The notes below the pieces were generated by a model. That model saw nothing but the letters and a program-made list of their open reading frames with translations. It searched no databases and was not told the origin of the DNA. From assembly GCF_012927415.1 (NCBI RefSeq), contig NZ_JABBPF010000049.1, positions 1-39,438 of the forward strand: DNA of 39,438 nt. The letters are read 5' to 3'. Shown here piece after piece: positions 1 to 8,236 of this stretch (position 1 is its first letter; every line of letters begins with the position of its first letter). Source of the stretch: Polaromonas sp. (GTDB lineage Bacteria > Pseudomonadota > Gammaproteobacteria > Burkholderiales > Burkholderiaceae_C). Position numbers and translations under genes: made by a program.

Positions 1-925
1 GGCCCAGCGACGGATCAAACTTGCCGGGGCCGTGATAGGCAATCGGGTCGGCCTCGGCCAGCTTGTAGCCCTGGCCTTTTTTGGTCACGACGTGCAAAAA
101 CTGCGGGCCTCCGCCACTGGCCATCAAATGCCGGATGTTTTCCAGCGTGGGAACCAGCGACTCCAGGTCATGGCCGTCAATCGGGCCGATGTAGTTAAAG
201 CCAAAATTTTCAAACAGGGTGGCCGGCACCACCATGCCCTTGGCATGCGATTCCAACCGCCTGGCCAGTTCCAATAGCGGCGGCGCCACCCGTAGCACCT
301 GTTTGCCGACGCTTTTGGCCGAGGCATAAAAGCGCCCGCTCATCAGCTGGGCCAAATGCCGGTTCAGCGCGCCCACCGGCGGGCTGATGCTCATGTCATT
401 GTCATTTAGCACCACCAGCAGCTTGCAGTCGTCATGCACGCCGGCGTTGTTCAGCGCCTCAAACGCCATGCCGGCGCTCATGGAGCCGTCGCCAATGATG
501 GCGACCGCGTTGCGATTTTCGCCCTTGAGCTGGGCCGCCAGCGCCATGCCGAGCGCGGCCGATATCGAAGTCGATGAATGCGCCGTGCCAAAAGTGTCGT
601 ATTCGCTCTCGTCACGGCGCGGGAAGCCCGATAGCCCGCCGAACTGGCGCAAGGTAGCCATACGCTCGCGCCGGCCGGTGAGGATTTTGTGCGGATAGGT
701 CTGGTGGCCCACATCCCATACCAGCCGGTCATCCGGGGTGTTGAAGACATAGTGCAGTGCCACCGTCAGCTCCACCGTGCCCAGGTTGGAGCTCAAATGC
801 CCACCGGTTTGGGACACGCTGTCGAGCACGTAGGCACGCAACTCATCGGCCAGCGCCCTGAGCTGGTTGCGCGGAAGCCGCCGCAGGTCGGCGGGACTGT
901 TGATGGTTTCGAGCAATGAGTACAT
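1..925 (-). CDS. dxs: 1-deoxy-D-xylulose-5-phosphate synthase, N-terminal part (cut by window edge)
   Basis: Makes DXP from pyruvate and glyceraldehyde 3-phosphate using thiamine diphosphate, the first step of the MEP isoprenoid pathway; cytosolic. About 308 codons are present, running off the left edge; the family is about 620-640 aa, so roughly the first half is here. The protein starts [11 protein letters not shown] and shows the DXS block [14 protein letters not shown] and the ThDP site ([15 protein letters not shown] followed by NDNDMSI). The ATG at 923-925 matches the conserved DXS N-terminus. It is third in xseB-ispA-dxs, 36 nt after the ispA stop. Identity is certain; the C-terminal half is not visible. 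Confidence 0.95.
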   Translation of the reverse strand, partial: MYSLLETINSPADLRRLPRNQLRALADELRAYVLDSVSQTGGHLSSNLGTVELTVALHYVFNTPDDRLVWDVGHQTYPHKILTGRRERMATLRQFGGLSGFPRRDESEYDTFGTAHSSTSISAALGMALAAQLKGENRNAVAIIGDGSMSAGMAFEALNNAGVHDDCKLLVVLNDNDMSISPPVGALNRHLAQLMSGRFYASAKSVGKQVLRVAPPLLELARRLESHAKGMVVPATLFENFGFNYIGPIDGHDLESLVPTLENIRHLMASGGGPQFLHVVTKKGQGYKLAEADPIAYHGPGKFDPSLG

Positions 926-961
926 CGTGGTGTATTTTGTAATAGCCAGGCCCGGGCAGGG

Positions 962-1894
962 CTAGTGCTGGCGATTGACCAGCATGTCGGCGAGTGCCTG
1001 CAAAATCCGGGTATTCTCGAGCCCGCTGGCCCGAATGCTTGCCAGCGCTTGCGCCAGCAACTTCTGCGCGTACTGCCTTGACGCTTGCAGCCCCATCAGG
1101 GAAACAAAGGTGGGCTTGTCCTGGGCAGCATCCTTGCCAGCGGTTTTACCCAGTGTGGCCGCATCGGCCGTGACATCGAGAATGTCGTCAACGACCTGAA
1201 ACGCCAGACCCACTGCCGCGCCATAGTCGCGAAGGGCATTCTGTGCCTGCAGCGAAGCCGCGCCGCAAGCTGCGCCCATCATCACACTGGCTTGCAGCAA
1301 GGCGCCTGTTTTAAGCCGGTGCATCTCGTGCAGCTGGCTGGACGTCAGCGGCACGCCAACGCTTGCCAAATCAATCGCCTGACCGCCCGCCATACCCTGA
1401 AACCCTGCTGCCTGCGCCAACATACGGCAAAGGCGCGCCTGCGTCTGGCTGTTGACCGAATCGTCATCGGGCGTGAGCAGCTCAAAGGCCAGTGCCTGCA
1501 AGGCATCGCCGGCCAGCAACGCCTGGGCTTCGCCAAACCTGACGTGGACCGTCGGCTTGCCGCGACGCAGCACGTCGTTGTCCATGCAGGGCATGTCGTC
1601 GTGGACCAGCGAGTAGGCGTGAATCAGTTCGACCGCGCAGGCCGAGCGCAGCGCCGCCTGTTCGTTGCCGTTCACTGCTGCACAGGCCGCCATCACCAGC
1701 AATGGGCGCAGACGTTTGCCGCCGTTGAGCACCGCATAACGCATTGCATTGTCCAGACCGGCAAGCGCCGGCGCATCGCCCGGACAGGCCACCCAGCGCG
1801 ACAAGGCCTGCTCGATGACGTCAAGCTGCCGGGCGCTCCAGACGTCCAGCGAAAAATTGGAGGCGGGCGAAGGCAGAATTTCAGGGGCGTTCAA
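962..1894 (-). CDS. ispA: Farnesyl diphosphate synthase (polyprenyl synthetase family)
   Basis: Condenses IPP with DMAPP and then GPP to give farnesyl diphosphate, precursor of quinone side chains and undecaprenyl phosphate. 310 aa, normal for IspA. GGKRLRP (about residues 58-64) binds IPP. The first aspartate-rich motif is DDMPCMD (99-105), with the two extra residues between aspartates typical of bacterial FPP synthases. The second is DDILD (236-240), and the HRLKTGALL lysine loop precedes it. It lies between xseB (59 nt upstream) and dxs (36 nt downstream), a classic proteobacterial order that couples DXP and FPP synthesis. Geranylgeranyl diphosphate synthase is the alternative annotation, but motif and context favour IspA. 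Confidence 0.95.
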   Translation of the reverse strand: MNAPEILPSPASNFSLDVWSARQLDVIEQALSRWVACPGDAPALAGLDNAMRYAVLNGGKRLRPLLVMAACAAVNGNEQAALRSACAVELIHAYSLVHDDMPCMDNDVLRRGKPTVHVRFGEAQALLAGDALQALAFELLTPDDDSVNSQTQARLCRMLAQAAGFQGMAGGQAIDLASVGVPLTSSQLHEMHRLKTGALLQASVMMGAACGAASLQAQNALRDYGAAVGLAFQVVDDILDVTADAATLGKTAGKDAAQDKPTFVSLMGLQASRQYAQKLLAQALASIRASGLENTRILQALADMLVNRQH

Positions 1895-1953
1895 TCGTGG
1901 ATCTCTTGCGCTAGGGCGGTTAAGGGAAAGTGATGGCGTTGACGACGAGTGAT

Positions 1954-2250
1954 TTACTCTTGCACCCAGGGCTTGAGTTCGGCGCCTTCAAGCACCTTGA
2001 TCTGGGTTTCCACGGCTTCGAGTTTGTCCCGGCAAAACTTCAGCAGCTGCGCACCGCGTTGATAGCCGCCGAGCAACTGGTCCAGCGGCAACTTGCCGGA
2101 CTCCAGACTGCTGACCAGCTCTTCGAGCTCCTGCAGCGCAGCCTCGTAGCTGGGGGGCATTGTGGAAATCTGCTCTGCGCTGGCCCCGGATGCGCGAGCA
2201 GCAGACGAAGCGGTCGAAGCGGACGAAGCGGAGGTTGAGCTTTTGGCCAT
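1954..2250 (-). CDS. xseB: Exodeoxyribonuclease VII small subunit
   Basis: Small subunit of exonuclease VII, which degrades single-stranded DNA with the large subunit XseA (not in this window). 98 aa. The first 30 residues are a Ser/Ala-rich, probably disordered extension; the conserved XseB core follows: [19 protein letters not shown], then [20 protein letters not shown]. The helical core is the usual two-helix hairpin. It is the first gene of the xseB-ispA-dxs unit and is divergent from the Rieske oxygenase gene, with 267 nt between the starts. The N-terminal extension is longer than usual; an internal Met just before the core (MPPSYEAAL, about residue 31) is a possible alternative start. 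Confidence 0.93.
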   Translation of the reverse strand: MAKSSTSASSASTASSAARASGASAEQISTMPPSYEAALQELEELVSSLESGKLPLDQLLGGYQRGAQLLKFCRDKLEAVETQIKVLEGAELKPWVQE

Positions 2251-2517
2251 GGTATTTGGGATAACTGCTGATTTTAGGCCGTTGCCTGGAAGTTGGGGAC
2301 AGGGTGGCCGCGCGCAAGAGGGAGTTCATTATCCCGTGAGCGGCGCGGCGACATTTTGAAAGCCCCTCACAGGTACAATTAAGTACCGTTTTCGATGCCG
2401 GTGGCCGCCATGCTCCATGATAAAACCGCCCGCTTTTTCAACCCGTGGGCAGTTGCCCAGACTGGCTTTGCAGCTTCCTTCCCGGCCTGACCGTGGCGCC
2501 AGCCAGAGAAATATTGC

Positions 2518-3636
2518 ATGCCTGATAAAAGCCTTCGCCTGTTGCAGGCCACCAGCCAACTCCCGATTTCCAGCTACTTCGATGTCGGTCTTTACCAGCG
2601 CGAGCAGCAAAAACTATTTGCGCGTGGACCACGCTATCTCGGCCACGAGTTGTCTGTCCCAAATCTGGGCGATTATTACGCCCTGCCACACGAGGGCGAA
2701 GGCCGCGCGCTAGTGAGGAATAGCTCGGGTATCGAGTTGATCTCCAACGTCTGCCGGCATCGCCAGTCCACCATGCTCGCCGGCCGCGGCAACACCGGCA
2801 GCAACATCGTTTGCCCCTTGCACCGCTGGACCTACAACACCTCGGGCGAGCTCATCGGCGCGCCGCACTTCGAAGTCGACCCCTGCCTGAACCTGAACCG
2901 CTACCAGACCGCGACCTGGAACGGTCTGGTGTTTGAAGACAACGGGCGCGACATTGCGGCCGACATGGCCGCGCTGGGCCACATGGCAGACCTTGGTTTT
3001 TCGGGCTACCAGCTTGACAAGGTGCATCTGCACGAGTGCAACTACAACTGGAAAACCTTTATCGAGGTCTACCTTGAGGATTACCACGTCGGCCCCTTTC
3101 ACCCCGGGCTGGGCGGCTTTGTCACCACCGATGACCTGCGCTGGGAACTCGCCCCCAGCTACTCGGTGCAAACTGTCGGCGTTTCCGACAAGCTGGGCAA
3201 ACCCGGCACCGACGTGTATAAAAAATGGCACGACGTGGTGTTGCAGTACAGGGATGGCGTGCCCCCCAAATACGGCGCCATCTGGCTCACCTGCTACCCG
3301 CACATCATGGTGGAGTGGTACCCGCACACGCTGGTGGTCAGTTCGCTGCACCCGCAGGGGCCTGACAAGACCCTCAACGTAGTGGAATTTTTCTACCCTG
3401 AGGAAATCTGCGCCTTCGAGCGTGAATTCATTGAAGCCCAGCAGGCTGCCTACATGGAAACCTGCGTGGAGGACGACGAACTTGCCTTGCGCATGGACGC
3501 CGGCCGCAAGGCGCTGATGCTGCGCGGCGACAACGAGTTTGGCCCCTACCAAAGCCCCATGGAAGACGGCATGCAACACTTTCACGAGTGGTACCGCCGC
3601 AAAATGGGCGCGAGCAAAACCACTCAGATGATTTGA
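2518..3636 (+). CDS. Rieske [2Fe-2S] aromatic-ring-hydroxylating oxygenase, alpha-subunit type
   Basis: Terminal oxygenase component of a Rieske non-heme iron system; the substrate cannot be read from sequence. 372 aa. The Rieske cluster ligands are C79, H81, C99 and H102 (CRH then CPLH). The mononuclear iron site is D188-x-H190-x4-H195 in EDYHVGPFH, with a candidate third ligand at D319/D320. Both domains are complete, so the protein looks functional. No reductase, ferredoxin or beta subunit is adjacent, so electrons must come from proteins encoded elsewhere. It is followed after 25 nt by an intergenic repeat and then a DMT transporter. A weak ribosome site (AGAGAA) precedes the ATG. Demethylase-type Rieske enzymes are an equally good family description. 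Confidence 0.85.
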   Translation: MPDKSLRLLQATSQLPISSYFDVGLYQREQQKLFARGPRYLGHELSVPNLGDYYALPHEGEGRALVRNSSGIELISNVCRHRQSTMLAGRGNTGSNIVCPLHRWTYNTSGELIGAPHFEVDPCLNLNRYQTATWNGLVFEDNGRDIAADMAALGHMADLGFSGYQLDKVHLHECNYNWKTFIEVYLEDYHVGPFHPGLGGFVTTDDLRWELAPSYSVQTVGVSDKLGKPGTDVYKKWHDVVLQYRDGVPPKYGAIWLTCYPHIMVEWYPHTLVVSSLHPQGPDKTLNVVEFFYPEEICAFEREFIEAQQAAYMETCVEDDELALRMDAGRKALMLRGDNEFGPYQSPMEDGMQHFHEWYRRKMGASKTTQMI

Positions 3637-3660
3637 GGCAGCAACCGTACTTACTTTAAA

Positions 3661-3702
3661 CGCTATGTATTTGATAGCGTAGTATGACCGTAATCTGTGG
3701 AC
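3661..3702 (+). repeat. Dispersed intergenic repeat, copy A
   Basis: CGCTAT-N7-ATAGCG forms a perfect 6-bp stem; an 8-nt spacer, CCGTAAT, 3 nt and TGGAC follow. The layout is the same as in the copies at 16570, 17526 and 33530. It starts 24 nt after the stop codon of the Rieske gene and runs up to the transporter gene. The ATG at 3684 lies inside it, which argues against that codon as the transporter start. Confidence 0.8.
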
Positions 3703-3740
3703 CACAGCCTGTTTTAACCCATAAAAGCCAAAAATACGCG

Positions 3741-4643
3741 ATGCAAGCTGTCTGGATGCTCTTTTCCTCGTTCATGTTTGCATCCATGGGGGTGTGCGTC
3801 AAATACGCTTCCGCCCATTTCAACAGCGCCGAGCTGGTGTTTTATCGGGGCGTACTGGGTATTGTCTTCATGGCGGCCTATGCGCGCGCAAGCGGCACCT
3901 CTTTGCGCACCCGTTTTCCGGCCATGCATGCTTGGCGTAGCGTCATCGGCGTCATGTCGCTATCGGCCTGGTTTTACGCGATAGCCCATTTGCCACTTGC
4001 GACTGCCATGACACTCAACTACATGAGCGGCGTGTGGATCGCCGCTTTCCTGGTCGGCGGCGCGCTGATGCTCGGAAAACCCGGTAAAAAGGGGCCGAAT
4101 CAGGGACCGCTGGTGCTGGCGATTCTGGCCAGCTTTGCCGGCGTGGTGATGCTGCTGCGGCCCGCGATGGGCCAGAACCAGACCTTTGCCGGCCTGATCG
4201 GGCTGATGTCCGGCCTGGGCGCAGCCTTTGCGTACATGCAGGTGATGGCAATCGGGCGCATGGGCGAGCCCGAAATACGCACCGTTTTTTATTTTGCCGT
4301 CGGCACGACGGTGGCAGGGGCGCTCAGTTTGCTGGTGGCGGGGGTCTCAACCTGGAGCTGGCAGCAGGCGCTCTGGTTGCCGCCGATAGGCATTCTGGCT
4401 TCGCTCGGTCAGCTGGCCATGACCAAGGCCTACTCCATGTCGGCAAACCATGGCGGCACTTTGATGGTGGCCAACCTGCAATACTCGGGCATTGTGTTTG
4501 CCGCCCTCTACAGCCTGATACTCTTTGGCGACGATATTCCCCTGACAGGCTGGGCCGGCATGGCGCTGATCATCGTCAGCGCCGTTGCCGCAACCGTACT
4601 GCGGGCGCGTGCCGCGCCCAACGCACCGGCTGAAGAACATTGA
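3741..4643 (+). CDS. DMT-superfamily (EamA) membrane transporter
   Basis: Drug/metabolite-type exporter of the inner membrane; substrate unknown. About 300 aa with roughly ten hydrophobic segments arranged as two EamA repeats. The first begins VWMLFSSFMFASMGVCVKYAS and the second begins near GLIGLMSGLGAAFAYMQVMA. The reading frame is open from an ATG at 3684, but that codon sits inside the intergenic repeat. The ATG at 3741 starts directly before the first membrane segment, as usual for this family, so I prefer it; neither has a good ribosome site. The gene ends 24 nt before sseA and may be cotranscribed with it. Only the family can be assigned, not the substrate. Confidence 0.85.
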   Translation: MQAVWMLFSSFMFASMGVCVKYASAHFNSAELVFYRGVLGIVFMAAYARASGTSLRTRFPAMHAWRSVIGVMSLSAWFYAIAHLPLATAMTLNYMSGVWIAAFLVGGALMLGKPGKKGPNQGPLVLAILASFAGVVMLLRPAMGQNQTFAGLIGLMSGLGAAFAYMQVMAIGRMGEPEIRTVFYFAVGTTVAGALSLLVAGVSTWSWQQALWLPPIGILASLGQLAMTKAYSMSANHGGTLMVANLQYSGIVFAALYSLILFGDDIPLTGWAGMALIIVSAVAATVLRARAAPNAPAEEH

Positions 4644-4667
4644 CTACCAATTTCCAAGGAGCGCGAC

Positions 4668-5567
4668 ATGAACTACACCACCCTGATTTCGGTTGATCAA
4701 TTGCAGGCGCTGATTTCCAGCGGCCAGCCGCTGCGTGTGTTTGACTGCAGCTTTGACCTGATGCAGCCCCACGCCGGCCAGGAGCAATACCTTTCATCGC
4801 ACATTCCCGGCGCAATCTACGCCCATCTGGATACGGCGCTCAGCGCCAGACACGGCGTGCCTGGCGCTCACGGCGTGATGACCGCCAGTGGCGCCGACAC
4901 CCCTGCCTCTGGCGGCCGTCACCCGTTACCCAACCGCGAAAGGTTTGCCACCTGGCTTTCCAGCGTCGGCTTTGCCAACGACATGCAGGCCGTCGTCTAT
5001 GACCGCAACGGCTCCAACTATTGCGGCAGCCTGTGGTGGATGCTCAAGTGGGCGGGTCACAACGAGGTGGCCTTGCTCGACGGCGGGCTGCAGGCTTGGC
5101 AGGCGGCCAGCGGTGCGATCAATAGCGGCGAGGAACCGGCCCATTTTCAAACCAATTTCATGCTGGCGCCCGCGCTGGTGACTTTGGTGGATGGTCAAAC
5201 CGTGGCCGGCCAGCTCGGACGCCCGACCCAGACCCTGATTGACGCGCGAGCCACCTCGCGCTTCAAGGGCGACGTTGAACCCATGGACCCGGTCGCCGGC
5301 CACATCCCGGGTGCGTTGAACAGGCCTTTCAACCAGAACCTCACCCCCGAGGGGCTATTCAAGCCCGCCGAACAACTCAAAACCGAGTTTGCAGCCCTGC
5401 TGGGCGGACGCGATCCGGCTACGGTGGTGCATCACTGCGGCAGCGGCGTAAGTGCCCTTCCCAATCTCATCGCCATGGAAGTTGCTGGCTTTGGCCGGAC
5501 AGCCCTTTATGCCGGAAGCTGGAGCGATTGGTGCAGCGATTCGACTCGGCCGGTTGCGCAAGGCTGA
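4668..5567 (+). CDS. sseA: 3-mercaptopyruvate / thiosulfate sulfurtransferase, two rhodanese domains
   Basis: Transfers sulfane sulfur from 3-mercaptopyruvate (or thiosulfate) to a thiophilic acceptor; cytosolic. 299 aa, the normal length for a tandem-rhodanese protein. The N-terminal inactive domain contains the conserved SSHIPGAIYAHLD and VVYDRNGSNYCGSLWW. The C-terminal catalytic domain has IDARATSRFKG, GHIPGALN and the active-site loop HCGSGVSA with C257. The CGSGV(T/S) loop is characteristic of mercaptopyruvate sulfurtransferases rather than thiosulfate rhodaneses. AAGGAG lies 8 nt before the ATG. A long imperfect inverted repeat just after the stop may end the transcript. Confidence 0.9.
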   Translation: MNYTTLISVDQLQALISSGQPLRVFDCSFDLMQPHAGQEQYLSSHIPGAIYAHLDTALSARHGVPGAHGVMTASGADTPASGGRHPLPNRERFATWLSSVGFANDMQAVVYDRNGSNYCGSLWWMLKWAGHNEVALLDGGLQAWQAASGAINSGEEPAHFQTNFMLAPALVTLVDGQTVAGQLGRPTQTLIDARATSRFKGDVEPMDPVAGHIPGALNRPFNQNLTPEGLFKPAEQLKTEFAALLGGRDPATVVHHCGSGVSALPNLIAMEVAGFGRTALYAGSWSDWCSDSTRPVAQG

Positions 5568-5588
5568 TCGGTCAGCAGTCAATCATTT

Positions 5589-5629
5589 CCCAAAAATGCA
5601 TGCGCGCAACGCGCCATTGCATTTGTGGG
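5589..5629. other. Long imperfect inverted repeat after sseA
   Basis: The left arm CCCAAAAATGCATGCGCG pairs with the right arm CGCGCCATTGCATTTGTGGG with only a few mismatches. It starts 22 nt after the sseA stop and precedes the converging lipoprotein gene. There is no run of T, so it may be a weak terminator or an RNA 3'-end stabiliser for either strand. Confidence 0.45.
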
Positions 5630-5655
5630 TCGTGTCTGTCACAAATCAGGCGTGG

Positions 5656-5976
5656 CTAATTCCGGCCGCCACTGGCAGCGCTTGCGGGAGGCATCATATC
5701 GGGGCTGTTGCTGGTGCCTGCTCCGCTGGCCGAACCCATTGTTCCGCTGGAGGAACCCATGCCGGAGCCGGTAGTTCCGGAGGTTCCAGAAGAGCCGGTA
5801 GAACCAGTCGAGCCAGTCGAACCTGTTGAAGGACTGGTGGTGGAAGGCGTGGTCGTTGAAGACGGGCCCGGTGATGTGACGGTGTTGTCCGTTTTTTTAT
5901 TACAGCCGCCTAACGCCAGGGCAGCAGTTAACGCAACTGCCACAGCGGCGGCAGATTTGAGTGTATGAGCGTACAT
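5656..5976 (-). CDS. Small Ser/Thr/Gly-rich lipoprotein, function unknown
   Basis: 106 aa. The N-terminus is a clear lipoprotein signal: a charged start, a hydrophobic stretch of Ala/Leu, then LGGC with the cysteine at about residue 25, so the mature protein should be lipid-anchored. The rest is low complexity, including repeated STG units and a Pro/Ser/Thr-rich linker, with no recognisable fold. AAGGAACC precedes the ATG, which supports this start. Tandem codon repeats (positions about 5790-5835) encode the STG units and may change in copy number. The gene stands alone, converging on sseA. I do not recognise a family beyond lipoprotein. Confidence 0.75.
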   Translation of the reverse strand: MYAHTLKSAAAVAVALTAALALGGCNKKTDNTVTSPGPSSTTTPSTTSPSTGSTGSTGSTGSSGTSGTTGSGMGSSSGTMGSASGAGTSNSPDMMPPASAASGGRN

Positions 5977-6371
5977 ATCAGGTTCCTTTAAAAAAATTGG
6001 AATGGCTGGATGTCAGTCCAATACAAATTTAGCTCTGCGCACGGTTTACCCTTTGAGGCACACGCTCAAGCGCATGTAAGGATTTTTCGCCTTCTGCACA
6101 CAGATCGCTCGTTGTGTACGGTTCGCTGAGCACCTGATCTCATTTACCGGTCTCATTGACTTAAAGGGCAACGCCATCAGGGGATTGTTGACGCCCTCAA
6201 ACCTGCTCTTGCATTTGTCCTACATGAAATGCCGAGCTAAGACTGACAAAAGGCGGTAAGGGCCAGCCCTAAATTCAACAAGTGGAAGGCAATAAGGCCA
6301 GCCACTTTCAACCAACAACGCGCAACGGGAGCGATCCATTCCACGCGTTTTCCTGAAGGAGATAGTCAAAA
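5977..6371. other. Intergenic region between lipoprotein and KGG protein genes
   Basis: About 395 nt between two divergent genes. It should hold promoters for both, but no convincing -35/-10 pair stands out. ATTGGA / TCCAAT arms (5996-6001 and 6017-6022) form a short inverted repeat just upstream of the lipoprotein start. No open frame here looks coding. Confidence 0.4.
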
Positions 6372-6638
6372 ATGGCTTCTAGCAATCAAGGCAACCGAGG
6401 CGGCAGCCACGGCAGCAATCAGGGTAGCAAAGACGGCGGACAAAGCGGGAACACGGGCGATAAATCTGCACGCGGTTTTGCAGCCATGGATCCGAATCGT
6501 CAACGGGAAATCGCCAGCGAAGGCGGCAAGGCTGCTCACCAGAGCGGAAATGCCCATGAGTTCAGTTCTGAGGAAGCTCGTGAGGTCGGCCGCAAAGGCG
6601 GCAAGGCCAGCGGGGGCAAGCACGGCGGCAAGCGCTGA
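6372..6638 (+). CDS. KGG-repeat stress-induced small protein (GsiB/YciG-like)
   Basis: 88 aa, very hydrophilic, rich in Gly, Ser, Lys and Gln. The N-terminal third is a disordered GGSHGSNQG-type stretch. The C-terminal part has two KGG-type units: ARGFAAMDPNRQREIASEGGKAA and SSEEAREVGRKGGKAS (each Glu-rich helix ends in a (K/E)GGKA motif). Family members accumulate under desiccation, starvation or general stress; the biochemical role is not settled. A strong ribosome site (GAAGGAGA) lies upstream and a textbook terminator directly downstream, so it is probably a highly expressed single-gene unit. Confidence 0.88.
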   Translation: MASSNQGNRGGSHGSNQGSKDGGQSGNTGDKSARGFAAMDPNRQREIASEGGKAAHQSGNAHEFSSEEAREVGRKGGKASGGKHGGKR

Positions 6639-6656
6639 TTAGCCACCGGAACCACC

Positions 6657-6684
6657 AAAGGGGCGCAGGAAACGCCCCTTTTTT
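6657..6684 (+). terminator. Rho-independent terminator of the KGG gene
   Basis: AAAGGGGCG (6657-6665) pairs perfectly with CGCCCCTTT (6673-6681) around a 7-nt loop, and the T-run continues to 6684. It starts 18 nt after the KGG stop codon. Confidence 0.9.
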
Positions 6685-6830
6685 CGCCTTTAAATAACTT
6701 GGAGATGAAAAAGCAGCCGGCAGCACTGAACAGCCTGGTTGGTTCAGGCAACTGAAACAACCAAAAAGAAGGAAGAAACTACTGAAACGCCGGCATAGTT
6801 TATTTATGAACAAATGCAGGAACCCGGCGT

Positions 6831-7004
6831 TCAGCCGGGCGTGGCGTGGCGCGCCAGCTTGAGCCGTTTGTGCGGATTGTCCTTGTGAGACCCGGAACTC
6901 GGTCCGAAACCCTTGCTGCTTCTTGAGCCGTTATCCGGCCGCTCACCCGCCTTGTATCTGGAAGGACTAATCTCATGATTGCATTCGGGCTTGATGTCTT
7001 TCAT
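6831..7004 (-). CDS. Small basic protein, 57 aa, function unknown
   Basis: The frame is open from further upstream, but the ATG at 7002-7004 has a good ribosome site (AAGGAAAG about 6 nt before it), so I take a 57-aa product starting MKDIKPECNHEIS. It is rich in Lys, Arg, Ser and Gly and should be disordered and soluble. It sits among stress-type small genes and converges on the KGG gene. I do not recognise a family. The ribosome site is the main evidence that it is real. Confidence 0.5.
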   Translation of the reverse strand: MKDIKPECNHEISPSRYKAGERPDNGSRSSKGFGPSSGSHKDNPHKRLKLARHATPG

Positions 7005-7691
7005 GGCACTTTCCTTGACAAGCGTGACAGATGCCTGAACCTGACAAGCTGGCAACGGCGCAGATTAAGAACTTCGCTTAACTCTACCCACATGAGCACT
7101 CAACTTTTGTAGGAAGTTTTTGCGTTTGATGTAAGAAATAGCCTACTCGTGCTCTAAAAACTCTTTAGAGAGCCGCTAATTTAACCCCTGATTAATTGAC
7201 ATTGCAGACAACCTTTTGTCTTTGATTTTCCGAGAAACGTAGGCCACGCCAAGACTAATCAAGCTGCACTGGCAAGCAAAAAAACGACAAACTGAACATA
7301 TTGAAGAAGGCTGTGAGAAAAAAGGTATTTCTGAAGATACAGCGGCCCAACGCGCCCGGGCGAGCCAACAATCGCGATAGCAAAAGCTGATGGTGTACTG
7401 CAACGTGGTAACCCCAATCTACCTGCTTCTTCTAATTTCGGGATCTGGGAGATTTCGTTCGTTGAGCCCTGAAAACAAATTCAGAAATCGCTATTGCGAT
7501 GCGCACTCGGCGCTTCGGTGGCCTGGGTTGCGCTGGGCACCGTTGCTGACAATAACTGGAACACTGCTTCTAGATGGGGAACCCGCTAAGCTCACGTCCG
7601 ACAATAAACCGCCCCTAGTGTCTTCCGTGGACCCGGGACCTTACAGAAGCGCAGATGCCCCCACCAGACGTCATGACCGCCGCCAGATGCT
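7005..7691. other. Gene-poor stretch with one decayed small gene
   Basis: About 690 nt, more AT-rich than the surroundings. It holds the remnant at 7261-7380 and a short hairpin CTCTAAA / TTTAGAG (7152-7158 / 7164-7170). The remaining open frames have poor composition and no ribosome sites, so I see nothing else convincing. Confidence 0.4.
7261..7380 (+). pseudogene. Remnant of a small stress / 'plasmid stabilization'-type protein
   Basis: The frame from 7261 to the TAG at 7378-7380 reads KLHWQAKKRQTEHIEEG followed by CEKKGISEDTAAQRARASQQ. This resembles the core of a widespread 60-70-aa bacterial protein often labelled plasmid stabilization protein (consensus from memory: KQKRKAEHIEEGYEKRG then AERRAWATVNK). 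There is no start codon in frame: an in-frame TAG lies just upstream. The usual WATVNK segment is replaced and followed by an early stop. Both ends therefore look decayed. The family assignment is from memory and moderately sure. Confidence 0.45.
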
Positions 7692-7910
7692 CTAATTTCC
7701 AAGTGGTGGTTTGACCAGCGAGGCTTCATTGAGCGAGCCATGCGATAGGCCTTGGCAGGAATCCTCGGTATCCACATCACGCGCTGTCTCTCCTTCCGGA
7801 GTTCTGGCACCAAGCGGGTTGACCTTGTTTTTGTCTGTGCTGGGAAGGAAAGATTTCACCATTGCTTGGTGCAATGCTTCATTGCCTTCCGGTAACGAAT
7901 CAATCGCCAT
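7692..7910 (-). CDS. Small hydrophilic protein, 72 aa, unknown (fourth gene of tiny-gene set)
   Basis: Starts MAIDSLPEGNEALHQAMVK. 72 aa, acidic and polar, with no membrane segment or known motif. GGAGAA about 6 nt before the ATG is a good ribosome site. It follows the 39-aa gene after 12 nt on the same strand, so the two are probably cotranslated from one mRNA. Function unknown; a general-stress role is only suggested by the company it keeps. Confidence 0.55.
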   Translation of the reverse strand: MAIDSLPEGNEALHQAMVKSFLPSTDKNKVNPLGARTPEGETARDVDTEDSCQGLSHGSLNEASLVKPPLGN

Positions 7911-7922
7911 GAAGGTTCTCCA

Positions 7923-8042
7923 TTAAAGGAACTGGTTTGACGCCACCATGGGCATCGGCGTGGTCTGCACTTCGCCCGGCTCCGGTGGCGTTGACAAGGG
8001 AGTTACGGGCTCGGGTGGAGGCACGTTGGGATTGGTTGCCAT
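7923..8042 (-). CDS. Proline-rich micro-protein, 39 aa, unknown (third gene of set)
   Basis: A 39-codon frame: MATNPNVPPPEPVTPLSTPP then EPGEVQTTPMPMVASNQFL. It is a quarter proline, with no charge clusters or hydrophobic segment, so it should be extended and unstructured. It begins 9 nt after the stop of the upstream 60-aa gene and ends 12 nt before the next start. The ribosome site is weak (GAAAGAA), so translation may be coupled to the gene before it. Short proline-rich proteins of this kind occur in related genomes as far as I recall, but I assign no function. Confidence 0.4.
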   Translation of the reverse strand: MATNPNVPPPEPVTPLSTPPEPGEVQTTPMPMVASNQFL

Positions 8043-8051
8043 GGCATTCTT

Positions 8052-8234
8052 TCAGGGTTGGGTGTTGGTCGGACCGGACTTGCCAGGCGTATCTGACAGT
8101 TCAGACCGCTGAGGCAAATCCCGGATCATGGCTTCGCCCTTTTCGTCGCGTCCGTCCGAGGGCAGGTCAGGCTCATCGAGAAAAGCTTCGCAAATGGGTG
8201 CGTCATGGACGGGAGAAGAAATGGAGCTCGTCAT
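8052..8234 (-). CDS. Small acidic protein, 60 aa, unknown (second gene of set)
   Basis: The frame is open from 8330, but the ATG at 8232-8234 follows the stop of the preceding gene by 2 nt and has GGGAGG upstream, so I take the 60-aa product MTSSISSPVHDAPICEAF... It is acidic and polar (DEPDLPSDGRDEKGE) with no known motif. The TGA-2nt-ATG junction with the upstream gene is strong evidence of cotranscription and coupled translation. Function unknown. Confidence 0.5.
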   Translation of the reverse strand: MTSSISSPVHDAPICEAFLDEPDLPSDGRDEKGEAMIRDLPQRSELSDTPGKSGPTNTQP

Positions 8235-8236
8235 GC

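Noticed and set aside
2710-3705. 331-codon minus-strand open frame
   Set aside because: Antisense to the Rieske oxygenase gene, whose iron-binding motifs are intact; a GC-rich shadow frame.
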